Shown here one piece after another: positions 7,373-17,112 of a stretch of DNA of 64,000 nt. Location: assembly GCA_910585965.1 (NCBI GenBank), contig CAJUHH010000002.1, forward strand, positions 310,001-374,000. Reading direction: 5' to 3'. Source of the stretch: an uncultured Lachnospiraceae bacterium. GTDB taxonomy: Bacteria > Bacillota > Clostridia > Lachnospirales > Lachnospiraceae. The notes beneath the pieces are model-generated. The model did no database searches. It saw nothing but the letters and a program-made list of their open reading frames with translations, and had not been told where the DNA came from. Made by a program: the position numbers and the translations under genes. Every line of letters begins with the position of its first letter. Position 1 is the stretch's first letter.

Positions 7373-8248
7373 ATGAAAAAACTATATAGCAACAAACCGG
7401 TTATTTTTAGTCTTGTCCTGCCGGGAATATTGGTTTTTATGTTTGCTGTTCTGGCTCCGATCTGTTTAAGCGTCTATTATGGATTTACAGATTATACGGG
7501 AATGGGGGAGGTAAATCTGGTCGGATGGGATAATTATGAAAAACTATTGCATGACAGCGCATTTGGCCGTTCCCTTAAAAACTCGCTGCTGCTGGCAGTT
7601 GGCTTTATCTGTATCCAGCATCCATTAGCCATTATCGTTGCAGCAGTATTGGATAAACTACAGGGAAAAGCGGAAGGAATCTTCAGATGTATCTATTTTA
7701 TACCCAATGTTATTTCCGTAGCGGTTATTGCTTATCTTTGGAAGTTTATTTATAATCCTGATTTTGGGCTTTTGAATAATGTGTTGAAAGCATTCGGGTA
7801 CCAGGGACAGATTAATTGGCTGTCGCAGCAGAATGCGATCTGGTCAGTGCTGCTTGTTTTGATCTGGCACGGTTTTGGCTGGGGAATGCTGATTTATTAC
7901 ACGGGCATTAAAAATATTGACCCGGTATTGTATGAGGCGGCTTCTATTGACGGTGCAAACTGGTGGACGACGTTTTTCAGGATTACGCTTCCGCTGATGA
8001 AGCCGGTGATCCAGATCAATGTAACCATGGCGATTATTTCCGCGCTGAAACAGATGGAAACGGTCTATCTGCTGACAAACGGAGGGCCGAACAACAGCAC
8101 GCAGTTTGCAGCGAATTATTTATACCAACAGGCATTTAAGGCATTTAAGTATGGATACGGCAACGCCATTGGCGTAGTGTTTATTCTCATCTGCATATTA
8201 GTGACAGCGGCGCTTAACGGCATATTCAGAGATAAGCAGGATGCATAG
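7373..8248 (+). CDS. CUT1 sugar ABC transporter permease (MalF/LacF-type)
   Basis: A 291-residue protein starting at an ATG preceded by GGAAGGAGGAGG. An open frame extends 38 codons further upstream but overlaps the attenuator and is rejected. It has six predicted membrane segments and the EAA loop YEAASIDGANWWTTFFRITL, which docks onto the ATPase. It pairs with the next permease to form the channel. The stop overlaps the possible early starts of the next gene, indicating translational coupling. Confidence 0.94.
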   Translation: MKKLYSNKPVIFSLVLPGILVFMFAVLAPICLSVYYGFTDYTGMGEVNLVGWDNYEKLLHDSAFGRSLKNSLLLAVGFICIQHPLAIIVAAVLDKLQGKAEGIFRCIYFIPNVISVAVIAYLWKFIYNPDFGLLNNVLKAFGYQGQINWLSQQNAIWSVLLVLIWHGFGWGMLIYYTGIKNIDPVLYEAASIDGANWWTTFFRITLPLMKPVIQINVTMAIISALKQMETVYLLTNGGPNNSTQFAANYLYQQAFKAFKYGYGNAIGVVFILICILVTAALNGIFRDKQDA

Positions 8249-8258
8249 GGGGATGGAT

Positions 8259-9095
8259 ATGAAGGCGAATAATAAAAAAATCGGTAAAGTGGTTTTATGG
8301 ATAGTATTGGTTGCGGTGGCTGTTATCCAGTTGTTCCCTCTGGTCTGGCTCGTTGATTTTTCACTGGGCAGCAGCAACGAAATGTTTACAAATGGCTTGC
8401 TGATTATTCCGGAGAAAATACGATGGGATAATTATGTAAAAGCATTTGTAGATGGTAATTTTTTGCATTATTTAAGGAACAGTGTGCTGATCAACGTGCT
8501 TGCGGTTGTGCTTGTTGTTATGATATCTATTATGGCGGCATTTGCCTGTCAGAGGATGAAATGGAAATGGAGCGGCCTGGTAAGCACAGTGCTTGTTATG
8601 GGAATGATGATCCCGATCCATGCGACGCTTCTTCCGAATTATAAAATATACAGCACGCTGAATCTGACGGATTCCATATGGGCTCTGCTGATTCCCTATG
8701 TGGCGTTCTCCATGCCGCAGGGAATATTCCTGATGACGGGATTTATCCAGTCTATACCGAAGGAGCTGGAAGAAGCAGCAGTCATGGACGGGTGTGGAAT
8801 ATATAGGATTGTATTCCAGATAATAACGCCTCTTCTAAAGCCTTCGATTGCGACCGTGGCTATTATGACCTTTTTGAACAATTGGAATGAGTTTATGATG
8901 GCAAGCACGTATCTGAGTACGCCTACATGGAAAACGCTGCCTTTTTCCGTGCTGGAGTTCACCGGAGAATACTCTTCCAATTATGCAGTCCAGTTTGCAG
9001 TCATGGCATTGACGGCGGCACCGGCGGTTATTGTATATGTGGTTTTGAATAAGCACATTACAAAAGGAGTTGCAATGGGGGCTGTAAAAGGATAG
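8259..9095 (+). CDS. CUT1 sugar ABC transporter permease (MalG/LacG-type)
   Basis: A 278-residue inner-membrane protein with six predicted helices and the EAA loop EEAAVMDGCGIYRIVFQII. In-frame ATGs exist at 8241 and 8253, but the AGGGGG site at 8247-8252 fits only the start at 8259. It is the second half of the importer channel. The kinase gene starts 41 bp downstream, so importer and sensor are probably cotranscribed. Confidence 0.94.
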   Translation: MKANNKKIGKVVLWIVLVAVAVIQLFPLVWLVDFSLGSSNEMFTNGLLIIPEKIRWDNYVKAFVDGNFLHYLRNSVLINVLAVVLVVMISIMAAFACQRMKWKWSGLVSTVLVMGMMIPIHATLLPNYKIYSTLNLTDSIWALLIPYVAFSMPQGIFLMTGFIQSIPKELEEAAVMDGCGIYRIVFQIITPLLKPSIATVAIMTFLNNWNEFMMASTYLSTPTWKTLPFSVLEFTGEYSSNYAVQFAVMALTAAPAVIVYVVLNKHITKGVAMGAVKG

Positions 9096-9136
9096 AATAA
9101 ATAAAATTTTATTCATGAAAGGGCGGAGAGGACGCT

Positions 9137-10981
9137 ATGGGACAAATCAGGAGTTGGATTATGAAGATGAGTATTCGGCAGAAACTGGTCTTTTACAGTT
9201 ATTTGATTATTACTCCTATTTTATTGTTGATCAGCGTTCTCCTGCTTATACGCAATTATCGGGCGGCAGTACAGAGCGAAGAAGAAAGGTGCATTCAAAA
9301 TGTGCAGAGTATATCGGACAGTATCGGCGTGGTACAGAAAAATATTATGGAGATGGGAACCTACATCAGTATCAATGATGAGATTAAGCAGATATTGACT
9401 TGGGATGACCCGGAAGAACTGAACCATGATGCAAGGCTCTGGCTGAACCGCGCGCCCATGCAGATCATACAGGATATGGTGGCAATAGACGGGCAGATCA
9501 AAACAGTTGCCATCTATCCGGAGAATGGAATCAACCCTTATCTGAGATGCATTGACCGGTCATCTTATATAAGCGATATGGAACAGATAAAAAAGCAGGA
9601 GATATATGAACTTGCCGTAAGGGAAAAAGGGGCGTTCCTCTGGCAGAGGGTCGGCCGGTACCAGTCGGACACTTATCAGTTCAACCAGAGCGATAAAATT
9701 GTTATGTACCGTGAAATTTATGATATGGCGCAGAGAAATAAACTGGGTTATCTCGTCATCGGTTCGTCGGCGGAAACATTTGATGGCATATGCAGGAATT
9801 ATTTGCGGGATGAAAGGGAAACCATCGTTGCGGTGAGCGCGTATGGAACGGAACTTGTGCGTTGCGGCGGCATAGATGACGAAGTGGTATCTGCTATAAT
9901 TTCACAAAAACTTTCGGAGCCTTCGGGACGGGAAACGGTTCAGAGCAGCACATGGGGAAATTATAATATTTACCAGAGCAGGGACGAAGAAACGGGAACG
10001 GTTATTTATAAGATCGTACACCGGGTTGGCTGGGCGGATTTGAGCAATACGGTCATATATGCGCCGATGGCGCTTCTGCTTGGTTTTTTGATCGGCTTGT
10101 ATCCTGTTTTGCTTCTGGTTTCCAATATTGTTTCCAAGCCTCTGCATACTTTGAGCGTCGCGATGGAAAATTTCAAGCAGGGGGATTTCAGCCAGAAGGT
10201 AGAAGTGATGACCGGGGATGAGGTGGGGGAAGTATCCGCATGCTTTAACAGGATGGTGGATGATATCAAAGGACTGATCGACCGGAATTACGTTATGGCG
10301 CTGAAAGAGAGGGAAAGCGAGCTGGATGCCCTGCAGGCGCAGATCAACCCTCATTTTCTTTATAATACGCTGGACTCTTTGTATTGGAAAGCGACGGAAT
10401 CAGGGAATGATGAAATTGCAGAGGATATCTTATCGCTTTCCCAGCTGTTCCGCATTGTTTTAAACAGGGGGGAAGGCATAGTGACGGTAAGAATGGAAGC
10501 GGAATTGCTGGACCGGTACCTTCACATTCAAAAGGTGCGGTTTGGGAAAAGGCTTACATATGAAATAGCCTTGGATCAGGCGATTCTGGAGGAGGAGATC
10601 CCCAAACTGGTTTTGCAGCCCTTTGTAGAAAATGCCATTGTGCATGGCTTTGAAAAAACGGATGATAATTACTGCCTGTCTATTACCGGGACGAAAAAGG
10701 GAAAATATATGATTTTTCAAATCAAAGATACGGGAGCGGGCATGAGCGGCGAACAAATGAAGGCAATATGGGAAAAGGCGGATGCCCGCAAGTACGCAAG
10801 CCAGAGAATCGGGGGATATGCGATAAAAAATGTAAAAGAGCGTTTAGAGCTTATTTACCATGAGGATTATGAGCTTCACATTGAGAGCCGGATAGGACAG
10901 GGGACTGTTGTGGACATTTCTGTTCCCTGCGGGTTAAAGGAGATAAGGAAGCATGAGTATCAAGTTATTGATTGCGGATGA
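9137..10981 (+). CDS. YesM-type sensor histidine kinase
   Basis: A 614-residue membrane kinase with a first membrane helix at about 17-38, a roughly 260-residue extracytoplasmic sensor region (probably Cache-like), and a second helix near 306-327. A HAMP domain, the His_kinase domain with H406 in QINPHFLYNTLDSL and a HATPase with VENAIVHG follow. These features define the LytS/YesM family, which in Firmicutes senses oligosaccharides directly or through the binding protein. It phosphorylates the regulator encoded downstream; the two genes overlap by 29 bp. The sugar sensed is presumably the one imported by this locus. Confidence 0.93.
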   Translation: MGQIRSWIMKMSIRQKLVFYSYLIITPILLLISVLLLIRNYRAAVQSEEERCIQNVQSISDSIGVVQKNIMEMGTYISINDEIKQILTWDDPEELNHDARLWLNRAPMQIIQDMVAIDGQIKTVAIYPENGINPYLRCIDRSSYISDMEQIKKQEIYELAVREKGAFLWQRVGRYQSDTYQFNQSDKIVMYREIYDMAQRNKLGYLVIGSSAETFDGICRNYLRDERETIVAVSAYGTELVRCGGIDDEVVSAIISQKLSEPSGRETVQSSTWGNYNIYQSRDEETGTVIYKIVHRVGWADLSNTVIYAPMALLLGFLIGLYPVLLLVSNIVSKPLHTLSVAMENFKQGDFSQKVEVMTGDEVGEVSACFNRMVDDIKGLIDRNYVMALKERESELDALQAQINPHFLYNTLDSLYWKATESGNDEIAEDILSLSQLFRIVLNRGEGIVTVRMEAELLDRYLHIQKVRFGKRLTYEIALDQAILEEEIPKLVLQPFVENAIVHGFEKTDDNYCLSITGTKKGKYMIFQIKDTGAGMSGEQMKAIWEKADARKYASQRIGGYAIKNVKERLELIYHEDYELHIESRIGQGTVVDISVPCGLKEIRKHEYQVIDCG

Positions 10982-11687
10982 TGAGGATATTATCCGTAAC
11001 GGGATTTCCAAATACATACAGCTGCATACGGACCGTTTTGACAAAATATACCTTGCCGCTAATGGCAAGGAGGCTATGGACATTATTTTCAGGGATAAGC
11101 CGGATATCATGTTTTTGGATGTGCAGATGCCTCTGATGGATGGAATCGAGGTTATGCAGGAAGCAAAACGCGCGGATATTTTGCCTTATACGCTGATATT
11201 AAGCGCATATGACGAATTTAAATATTGCCAGCAGGCGCTGCGGCTGGGGGCGAGGGAATATTTGCTGAAACCGGTAAGATCTTCCGATATATTGCAAATG
11301 GCAAACCGGGCGGCGGATGAACTGTTCGGGGAAAGGAAAACGGTTCGGATTGAGTCGGCGGAAGAGAAGAATCATTTGGTGGAATTAGCCAGGGAATATG
11401 TGGAAGAGCATTATTATGAAAATCTTATGCTGGCAGATGTAGCACAGAAAGCAGGTATATCTGCAGGATACCTTTCCACGCTTTTCCAGAGGCAGTTATC
11501 CAAAGGATTTGTGGATTATCTCAACGAAGTCCGCATAGAGCATGCTTGCACTTATCTGCGGCAAAATTATTTAAAAACGTACGAGGTTGCCTACAAAGTC
11601 GGATTCAAGGATGAGAAATATTTTTCAAAAGTGTTCAAGAAGGTGAAGGGGCAGTCTCCCTCGGAATACAGAAAATCAAACCAATGA
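10953..11687 (+). CDS. YesN-type response regulator with AraC output
   Basis: The receiver domain has DD at 9-10, phospho-acceptor D56 in MFLDVQMPLMDG, and the conserved Lys in LLKPVR. It joins a C-terminal AraC-type pair of helix-turn-helix motifs with the signature EVAYKVGFKDEKYFSKVFKK. At 244 residues it lacks the long middle region found in YesN itself. It is expected to activate the importer/glycosidase operon. The 12-bp direct repeat at 5833-5856 is a candidate binding site. The start lies inside the end of the kinase gene. Confidence 0.93.
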   Translation: MSIKLLIADDEDIIRNGISKYIQLHTDRFDKIYLAANGKEAMDIIFRDKPDIMFLDVQMPLMDGIEVMQEAKRADILPYTLILSAYDEFKYCQQALRLGAREYLLKPVRSSDILQMANRAADELFGERKTVRIESAEEKNHLVELAREYVEEHYYENLMLADVAQKAGISAGYLSTLFQRQLSKGFVDYLNEVRIEHACTYLRQNYLKTYEVAYKVGFKDEKYFSKVFKKVKGQSPSEYRKSNQ

Positions 11688-11712
11688 GCAGATAAAGAGA
11701 GGATGATTCTAT

Positions 11713-13062
11713 ATGGAAGCTAAAAAAATAAAATATGTCAGTACTGTATACAACGGAACAGAAAAATGCTGTCAGGAGAAAGAGGCGGAATTTATTCCGG
11801 ACGGCGGAGAAGAAAATTATCTGCTGAACCTATATCCCTCCGTGAAGTACCAGGTTTTTGAAGGATTCGGAGGAGCAGCTACGGAATCGGCGGGATATAT
11901 TTACGGCCAAATGAGCCGGGAGCAGAAGACAGAGTTGCTTCATGAATATTTTGAGGCCGACAAGATGGGATACCGTATGGCGCGTATTCCGATCGACAGC
12001 TGTGATTTTTCCCTGGGGCATTATGAGGCAGTTGAAGATGCGGCAGATAAAGCATTGGAACATTTCCAGCTGGAAAGAGTGGAAAAAAATATTTTTCCTC
12101 TCTTAAATGATGCACAGAACGTATATGGAGGCAATTTGGAGATTATGCTTACTCCGTGGAGTCCTCCGGCATATATGAAGGATAATGCCGACAGGAACCA
12201 TGGCGGCAGGCTGAAACAGGAATACAAAAAGGTATGGGCGGATTATATATGCCGGTATATTGAGGAATACAGAAAACGGGGATATCTGGTAAAGCGCATC
12301 AGCCTGCAGAATGAACCTCATGCAGTCCAGACATGGGATTCCTGTGTATATACTGCACAGGAGGAAAAAGAATTTCTGCGGGATTATATGTGGCCGGCAT
12401 TACAAGAACATTCCCTGGGCGACATAGAAATATTTATTTGGGATCATAACAAAGAACGGATATATGAGAGAGCCTGTGAAATCATAGATGAAACGACCAG
12501 CCATATGATATCCGGCCTTGCATTCCACTGGTATAGCGGCGACCACTTTGAGGCTCTCGGCATGGTTCATGAAAAATTCCCGGATAAAAAGCTGGTTTTG
12601 TCGGAAACTTGCATTGAGTATAGTAAATTCGCCCCGGATGATTTTTTGAAAAACGCGCAAAAATATGCGCATGATATGATTGGGAATATGAATCACGGCA
12701 TGTGCGGCTTTTATGACTGGAACCTTGTACTGGACGAATCGGGAGGCCCTAACCATGCGGGGAACTTTTGCGATGCCCCATTTTTATATGACACGCAAAA
12801 GAAAAAATTGCTTAGAAGAAATACGGCAGATTACTTATGGCATTTTTCGCACTTTATCAAACCCGGAGCCGTTCGGATCGGTATAAGCAGCTATTCGGAT
12901 GAAATAGAGACGACTGCATTTTTGAATCCGGATGGGAGGATAGTTGTTGTATTGCTTAATAGGAAGACTGACGGCGTCAAAGTCAATATCCGTTTGGGAA
13001 ATCGAATGGCGGGGATTTTTATAGAACCGAATTCGATTGTTACGGCGATAGTTTTTCCATAA
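11713..13062 (+). CDS. Glycoside hydrolase family 30 enzyme (glucosylceramidase-like), cytosolic
   Basis: The 449-residue product matches GH30: FEGFGGAATES near the N-terminus, MLTPWSPPAYMK, the acid/base glutamate E201 in SLQNEP and the nucleophile E298 in LSET. A C-terminal beta-sandwich completes the clan GH-A architecture. It hydrolyses beta-glycosidic bonds; beta-1,6-glucan or beta-glucoside substrates are common in the family. No signal peptide is present, so it should act on oligosaccharides after import by the upstream ABC system. Its 3' end overlaps the convergent kinase gene by 23 bp. Confidence 0.93.
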   Translation: MEAKKIKYVSTVYNGTEKCCQEKEAEFIPDGGEENYLLNLYPSVKYQVFEGFGGAATESAGYIYGQMSREQKTELLHEYFEADKMGYRMARIPIDSCDFSLGHYEAVEDAADKALEHFQLERVEKNIFPLLNDAQNVYGGNLEIMLTPWSPPAYMKDNADRNHGGRLKQEYKKVWADYICRYIEEYRKRGYLVKRISLQNEPHAVQTWDSCVYTAQEEKEFLRDYMWPALQEHSLGDIEIFIWDHNKERIYERACEIIDETTSHMISGLAFHWYSGDHFEALGMVHEKFPDKKLVLSETCIEYSKFAPDDFLKNAQKYAHDMIGNMNHGMCGFYDWNLVLDESGGPNHAGNFCDAPFLYDTQKKKLLRRNTADYLWHFSHFIKPGAVRIGISSYSDEIETTAFLNPDGRIVVVLLNRKTDGVKVNIRLGNRMAGIFIEPNSIVTAIVFP

Positions 13063-14461
13063 CCGGCAATTCCATAAAGATCCCGCAGCGATCCGTGCTG
13101 AAGTAAAAATTGCCCTGATGGGAGAGGATGACCTGCCTTGCAATGCGTAGTCCCATAACATGCACCTTGTCCGGGGCGGAACTTTCGGCATGGCCGCTGC
13201 CGGAGGCAGGGGTATTTTCCTCCAGTGCCTGTATGACCGCATCCGGGATGCCGGATCCGTTATCCCGGATGCAGACAGAGCAGGCATGGCTGTTCAACAG
13301 CATGGCAGAGACTGTAATATGGCAGCCGGGCGGATTATGGCGGATACTGTTTCCGATCAGGTTTTTCATGGCTCTGTTTAACAGGGCTTTATCGCCGTCT
13401 ATATAGATATTTTCCAGGTTATCCGGCATATTCAGTTCTATTTCATAGTTTTTCCCCGGCATTTCATTCAAATAAGCGGCAGTCAGGGAACGCAGGAAGG
13501 GAGCCAGCAGAAACGGCTCGGTCCTTAGCGGCTGCATATGGTATTCCAGTTTCGAGGTCAGGTTCAGGTCTTCGATCAGTTTTTTGATGATCATGCTTTG
13601 CTGCTTAATGATATCCGCTTCCCTGCGCTGTCCGGCAGAAAGGGAGCTGTCGCTGGCAAGGCTGTCCGCATAGCCCATTACCATGGAAAGGGGAGTGCGG
13701 ATATCATGGGATACGCCGGATATCCATTCGGTGCGTGCGTTATCCCTTTGGGCCAGGGCATCTTTCTGTTCCTTTAAAATCAGGGAAGTCTGGTTTAACC
13801 GCTCGCATAGCCCGGCGGTCAGCCCCTTTTCGGGGAGGGATACTGTATTGCCGTCCGCCAGCGTGTCGATGCCCCAGGCCAGGGGGCGCAGGGAAATATA
13901 AAAACGATAACCGGCAACCAGCAGGGCAGATGCCAGAAGGAGAAGGTTGATCGTCAGCATGTATTTGAAATAAGTCCCCAGATTCCTCATAAAAGATTCG
14001 GGGAATTCGATCGTATATTTCCAGGCGGAATGCGGCGGCTGTCCGCATACGAGAAGGTAGTCTCCATGCCGCCATGTTTTGACCGGGTAATCCTGCAGAT
14101 ACCATTTGCTGAAAGCGGAAACGTCCCCGGGAGAGAAATGGGAGGGAAATTCTTCCGGCACTTCCCATTGCCATATCCTATCGCCGGAGGGGGAGAGAAT
14201 AAAGGCGAAGCAGTACTGGTTCTGTTCGGCCAGGCGGATGCCCTCTTCGGAGAGATAAGGGATGCCGCTGTTTGCTGCCGGATCCTGGACAATTTCCTCC
14301 GCAATGCTGTCCATATTGCCAAGGCTGAGGCTGTCCTGGTAATAAGTCGTATAGTGCAGGACGGAGGCGGCCAGGAAGATCAGGTTCGCCGCAGCTAAGA
14401 GCAGGAGGAGCAGACAGGCGGAGAGGATATAACGGCTATATATTTTCATCAGGCTTTTCAT
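13040..14461 (-). CDS. Sensor histidine kinase of a peptide-antibiotic-type two-component system
   Basis: A 473-residue kinase with membrane helices at about 12-34 and 167-187 around an extracytoplasmic domain of roughly 130 residues. The H-box H252 in SGVSHDIRTPL, the N-box NLIGNSIRHN and the G-box DNGSGIPD are intact. It is paired with the response regulator gene 61 bp upstream and lies divergent from an ABC exporter of the LanFEG/BcrAB kind, so it probably responds to an antimicrobial peptide or envelope stress. The ligand is inferred from context. Confidence 0.9.
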   Translation of the reverse strand: MKSLMKIYSRYILSACLLLLLLAAANLIFLAASVLHYTTYYQDSLSLGNMDSIAEEIVQDPAANSGIPYLSEEGIRLAEQNQYCFAFILSPSGDRIWQWEVPEEFPSHFSPGDVSAFSKWYLQDYPVKTWRHGDYLLVCGQPPHSAWKYTIEFPESFMRNLGTYFKYMLTINLLLLASALLVAGYRFYISLRPLAWGIDTLADGNTVSLPEKGLTAGLCERLNQTSLILKEQKDALAQRDNARTEWISGVSHDIRTPLSMVMGYADSLASDSSLSAGQRREADIIKQQSMIIKKLIEDLNLTSKLEYHMQPLRTEPFLLAPFLRSLTAAYLNEMPGKNYEIELNMPDNLENIYIDGDKALLNRAMKNLIGNSIRHNPPGCHITVSAMLLNSHACSVCIRDNGSGIPDAVIQALEENTPASGSGHAESSAPDKVHVMGLRIARQVILSHQGNFYFSTDRCGIFMELPVMEKLSP

Positions 14462-14522
14462 CGGGAAGTCTTCCCTCCTTTTTCATTTTTTTGTTTCAAT
14501 ACTGCCAGGGCAGCGCATTCGC

Positions 14523-15239
14523 CTATTCTCTGGAAAGCTTGTATCCGATGCCCCGGACAGTCAGAATCCATCGGGGCTGGGAGGGGTTTTCTTCTATTTT
14601 CTCCCGGAGCCTTCGGATATGCACCATCAGCGTATTTTCATAACCATAATAATAATCGCCCCATACCGCCTGGGTCAGGGCATCGAAGGTGACAATATTC
14701 CCCTGGTTTTCCCCCAGTTTTTTCAACAAAGCCAGTTCTTTTGCCGTCAGCGGCAGTTCCCTGCCGTCGGCGCAGATAATGGAAGCGCTGCTGAAACGGA
14801 CGGTTTTGCCGCCAAGGATCAGGTCGGTTTCTTTCGGCTGCTTTGCATGTCCCGGCGGGAAATAGGTTCTTTTTAATATGGCGGTCAGGCGCAGGATCAG
14901 TTCCCTGGGAAGGAAAGGCTTGGTCATATAGTCGTCCGCGCCCAGCCCCAGCCCCAGGAGCCGGTCGTTGTCCTCGTCCCGGGCCGATAAAAAAAGTACG
15001 GGGATATCGGAAAGAGAACGTATTTTTTGCATCAGGGAAAAGCCGTCCCCGTCCGGCAGACCGATATCAAGGATCACAATATCGGGGTTCTGCCTGGAAA
15101 AATAGAGCAGCGCATCGGCGCAGGAGGAAGCCGTATCAATATGGGAAAATCCTTCCTTATGGAGCATATCGCAAATCATTTCCTGTAGCTGGAGATTGTC
15201 ATCCACTAATAAAATCCTGCATTCATAAACATATTTCAT
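14523..15239 (-). CDS. OmpR-family response regulator
   Basis: A 238-residue regulator with a receiver domain (DD at 13-14, phospho-acceptor D58 in IVILDIGLPDGDG, and the KP motif in DYMTKPFLP). It has an OmpR/PhoB winged-helix output ending in LMVHIRRLREKIEENP and RGIGYKL. It is cotranscribed with the downstream kinase. The 203-bp gap to the ABC operon is the likely shared control region. Activation of that exporter is the expected function. Confidence 0.92.
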   Translation of the reverse strand: MKYVYECRILLVDDNLQLQEMICDMLHKEGFSHIDTASSCADALLYFSRQNPDIVILDIGLPDGDGFSLMQKIRSLSDIPVLFLSARDEDNDRLLGLGLGADDYMTKPFLPRELILRLTAILKRTYFPPGHAKQPKETDLILGGKTVRFSSASIICADGRELPLTAKELALLKKLGENQGNIVTFDALTQAVWGDYYYGYENTLMVHIRRLREKIEENPSQPRWILTVRGIGYKLSRE

Positions 15240-15442
15240 AGCATTGTTTCACTCCCTTGTTTGACTGGTATTATTATATCCGTTTTGCCTTTGGTTTTCT
15301 ATAAAGACAGCGCTGATTTAAGGTAAAAATAAGGTGGCGTTTATTGGCCGGTAAGGGAAAGGGGGTATGATGGGAGATGGAAAAATAAATGGAATATACG
15401 GGACGCGGCGTTTTGGGATGCGTTTCGGAAGGGAGGATTCGT

Positions 15443-16357
15443 ATGACGACTGCGATTGAAACGGAGCAGCTTTGCAAAAGCTATGGGAAGCACATGTGTG
15501 TAAAAAATGTGGATTTGAAGGTGCCGGAGGGAAGCATATACGGCTTTCTGGGGCCGAACGGGGCTGGGAAAAGCACGACGATGAAGATGATCCTGGGGCT
15601 GGTATGGGCCACCCGGGGGCAGGTATCCGTATTCGGGGAGGAAATGAACCGAAAAAACCGGCTGGAGATACTGAAAGAGACAGGTTCTTTGATTGAGTCG
15701 CCGTCCTACTACGGGCATTTGACGGGAAGGGAAAATCTGGAGATCGTCAGGATGCTGAAGGGAGCGGATAAAAAAGAGGTGGATGAGGCATTAAAAACGG
15801 TCCGTATGGAAAAGCAGCAGAATAAAAAAGCAGGGGATTATTCCCTGGGGATGAAGCAGCGGCTGGGGCTGGCGGCGGCGCTTTTGGGGAAACCGAAGCT
15901 CCTGCTTCTGGATGAACCCACGAACGGGCTGGATCCGGCGGGCATCCAGGAAATGCGGGAACTCGTCCGTTCCCTGCCGGAGCGTTACGGCATGACGGTG
16001 ATGGTGTCCAGCCATCTTCTCAGTGAAATCGACCAAATGGCAACCCATACGGGCATTATCCATAAGGGAGAACTGATTTTCCAGGACAGTATGGAGCATC
16101 TTCATGAACACAGCCGGAAAAGGATTCTGCTAAGGACCGACCAGAATGCGGCGGCGCTGCGCATCTTGGAGGAGCAGGGATGCCGGGGGAAAATGGCAGA
16201 GGACAGGATTTCCCTGCCGGATATGGAGGATGAAAAGGTAGCGTTTTGCATAGCGGCTCTTGTAAGGCAGAAGGTGGGCATTATCCGGGTAGAAGAGTAC
16301 CAGAGGAACCTGGAGGATATTTTCTTGAGCTTGACGGGAAAGCAGGTGAGCCTGTGA
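15443..16357 (+). CDS. ABC transporter ATPase, lantibiotic-protection (LanF/BcrA) type
   Basis: The start at 15443 is preceded by GGAAGGGAGG; an 18-codon upstream extension lacks a ribosome site. The 304-residue protein has Walker A GPNGAGKST, the signature YSLGMKQRLGL, Walker B LLLLDEPTNGLDP and a C-terminal domain typical of BcrA/NukF proteins. With the two following membrane proteins it forms an exporter that removes lantibiotics or bacitracin-like peptides from the membrane. The stop overlaps the next start in TGATG, showing translational coupling. Confidence 0.93.
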   Translation: MTTAIETEQLCKSYGKHMCVKNVDLKVPEGSIYGFLGPNGAGKSTTMKMILGLVWATRGQVSVFGEEMNRKNRLEILKETGSLIESPSYYGHLTGRENLEIVRMLKGADKKEVDEALKTVRMEKQQNKKAGDYSLGMKQRLGLAAALLGKPKLLLLDEPTNGLDPAGIQEMRELVRSLPERYGMTVMVSSHLLSEIDQMATHTGIIHKGELIFQDSMEHLHEHSRKRILLRTDQNAAALRILEEQGCRGKMAEDRISLPDMEDEKVAFCIAALVRQKVGIIRVEEYQRNLEDIFLSLTGKQVSL

Positions 16358-17109
16358 TGAAAAATTTTCTGGCAGAAATGAAAAAAACGAAGGGAAAATG
16401 GATGTGGGGGGCGCCGCTTGGAATTTTTCTGGTGGATTTTGCATGGCTGTACTGGGTGTTCTCCGATCTGGGGGCGGAGGAGCTGGCAGACGGTTATTAT
16501 CAGCTGCTGATGAATCTGCCTCTGGTCAACACGATCACCCTGCCCATATTGGCGGCCGTCCTGGCAAGCCGCCTGTGCGATATGGAGAACAAGGGGAATA
16601 CTTATAAGCTGTTGTGTACCTTGCAGGAAAAAGGAGTAATTTTTTGTAATAAATTCCTGCTGGGGAGCTTATATATTGTATTTTTCGCCCTCATGCAGCT
16701 GGGGCTGGTTGTTTTTCTCGGGTGGAGATACCGGGTTCCGCAGGAGCTGGAGGCGGATCAGATGGCATATTTGTTCCTGTCCACCTGTGCGACGACGATT
16801 GTGCTGTTTCTGTTGCAGGAAATATTATCCCTGATGATGGATAATCAGCTCTATCCCCTTTTTATCGGCTTGATCGGGACCTTTGCCGGGCTTTTTTCCT
16901 GGTTTTTCCCCCATCTGCCGCTGCGGTACATCATTCCGTGGGGGTATTACTGCGTAGGCTGCACCATCAATAATATATATTATGAAGAGACGCGGGAGGT
17001 GTTTTTTTATACCATTCCCTTTTCCTACGGGGGGCTTGCGGCGCTGCTTTGCTTTGCGGCAGTTCTTTACATTTATGGCAGAAATCTGTTTTTGAAAAAG
17101 GAGGTCTGA
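16357..17109 (+). CDS. ABC-2 type permease, LanE/MutE-like
   Basis: A 250-residue protein with six hydrophobic segments and no ATPase motifs. Its length and position match the LanE (MutE/EpiE) immunity permeases. The start overlaps the ATPase stop codon by 1 nt. It is expected to pair with the next permease. A longer reading from 16246 is possible but lies inside the ATPase gene and has no support. Confidence 0.88.
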   Translation: MKNFLAEMKKTKGKWMWGAPLGIFLVDFAWLYWVFSDLGAEELADGYYQLLMNLPLVNTITLPILAAVLASRLCDMENKGNTYKLLCTLQEKGVIFCNKFLLGSLYIVFFALMQLGLVVFLGWRYRVPQELEADQMAYLFLSTCATTIVLFLLQEILSLMMDNQLYPLFIGLIGTFAGLFSWFFPHLPLRYIIPWGYYCVGCTINNIYYEETREVFFYTIPFSYGGLAALLCFAAVLYIYGRNLFLKKEV

Positions 17110-17112
17110 GAG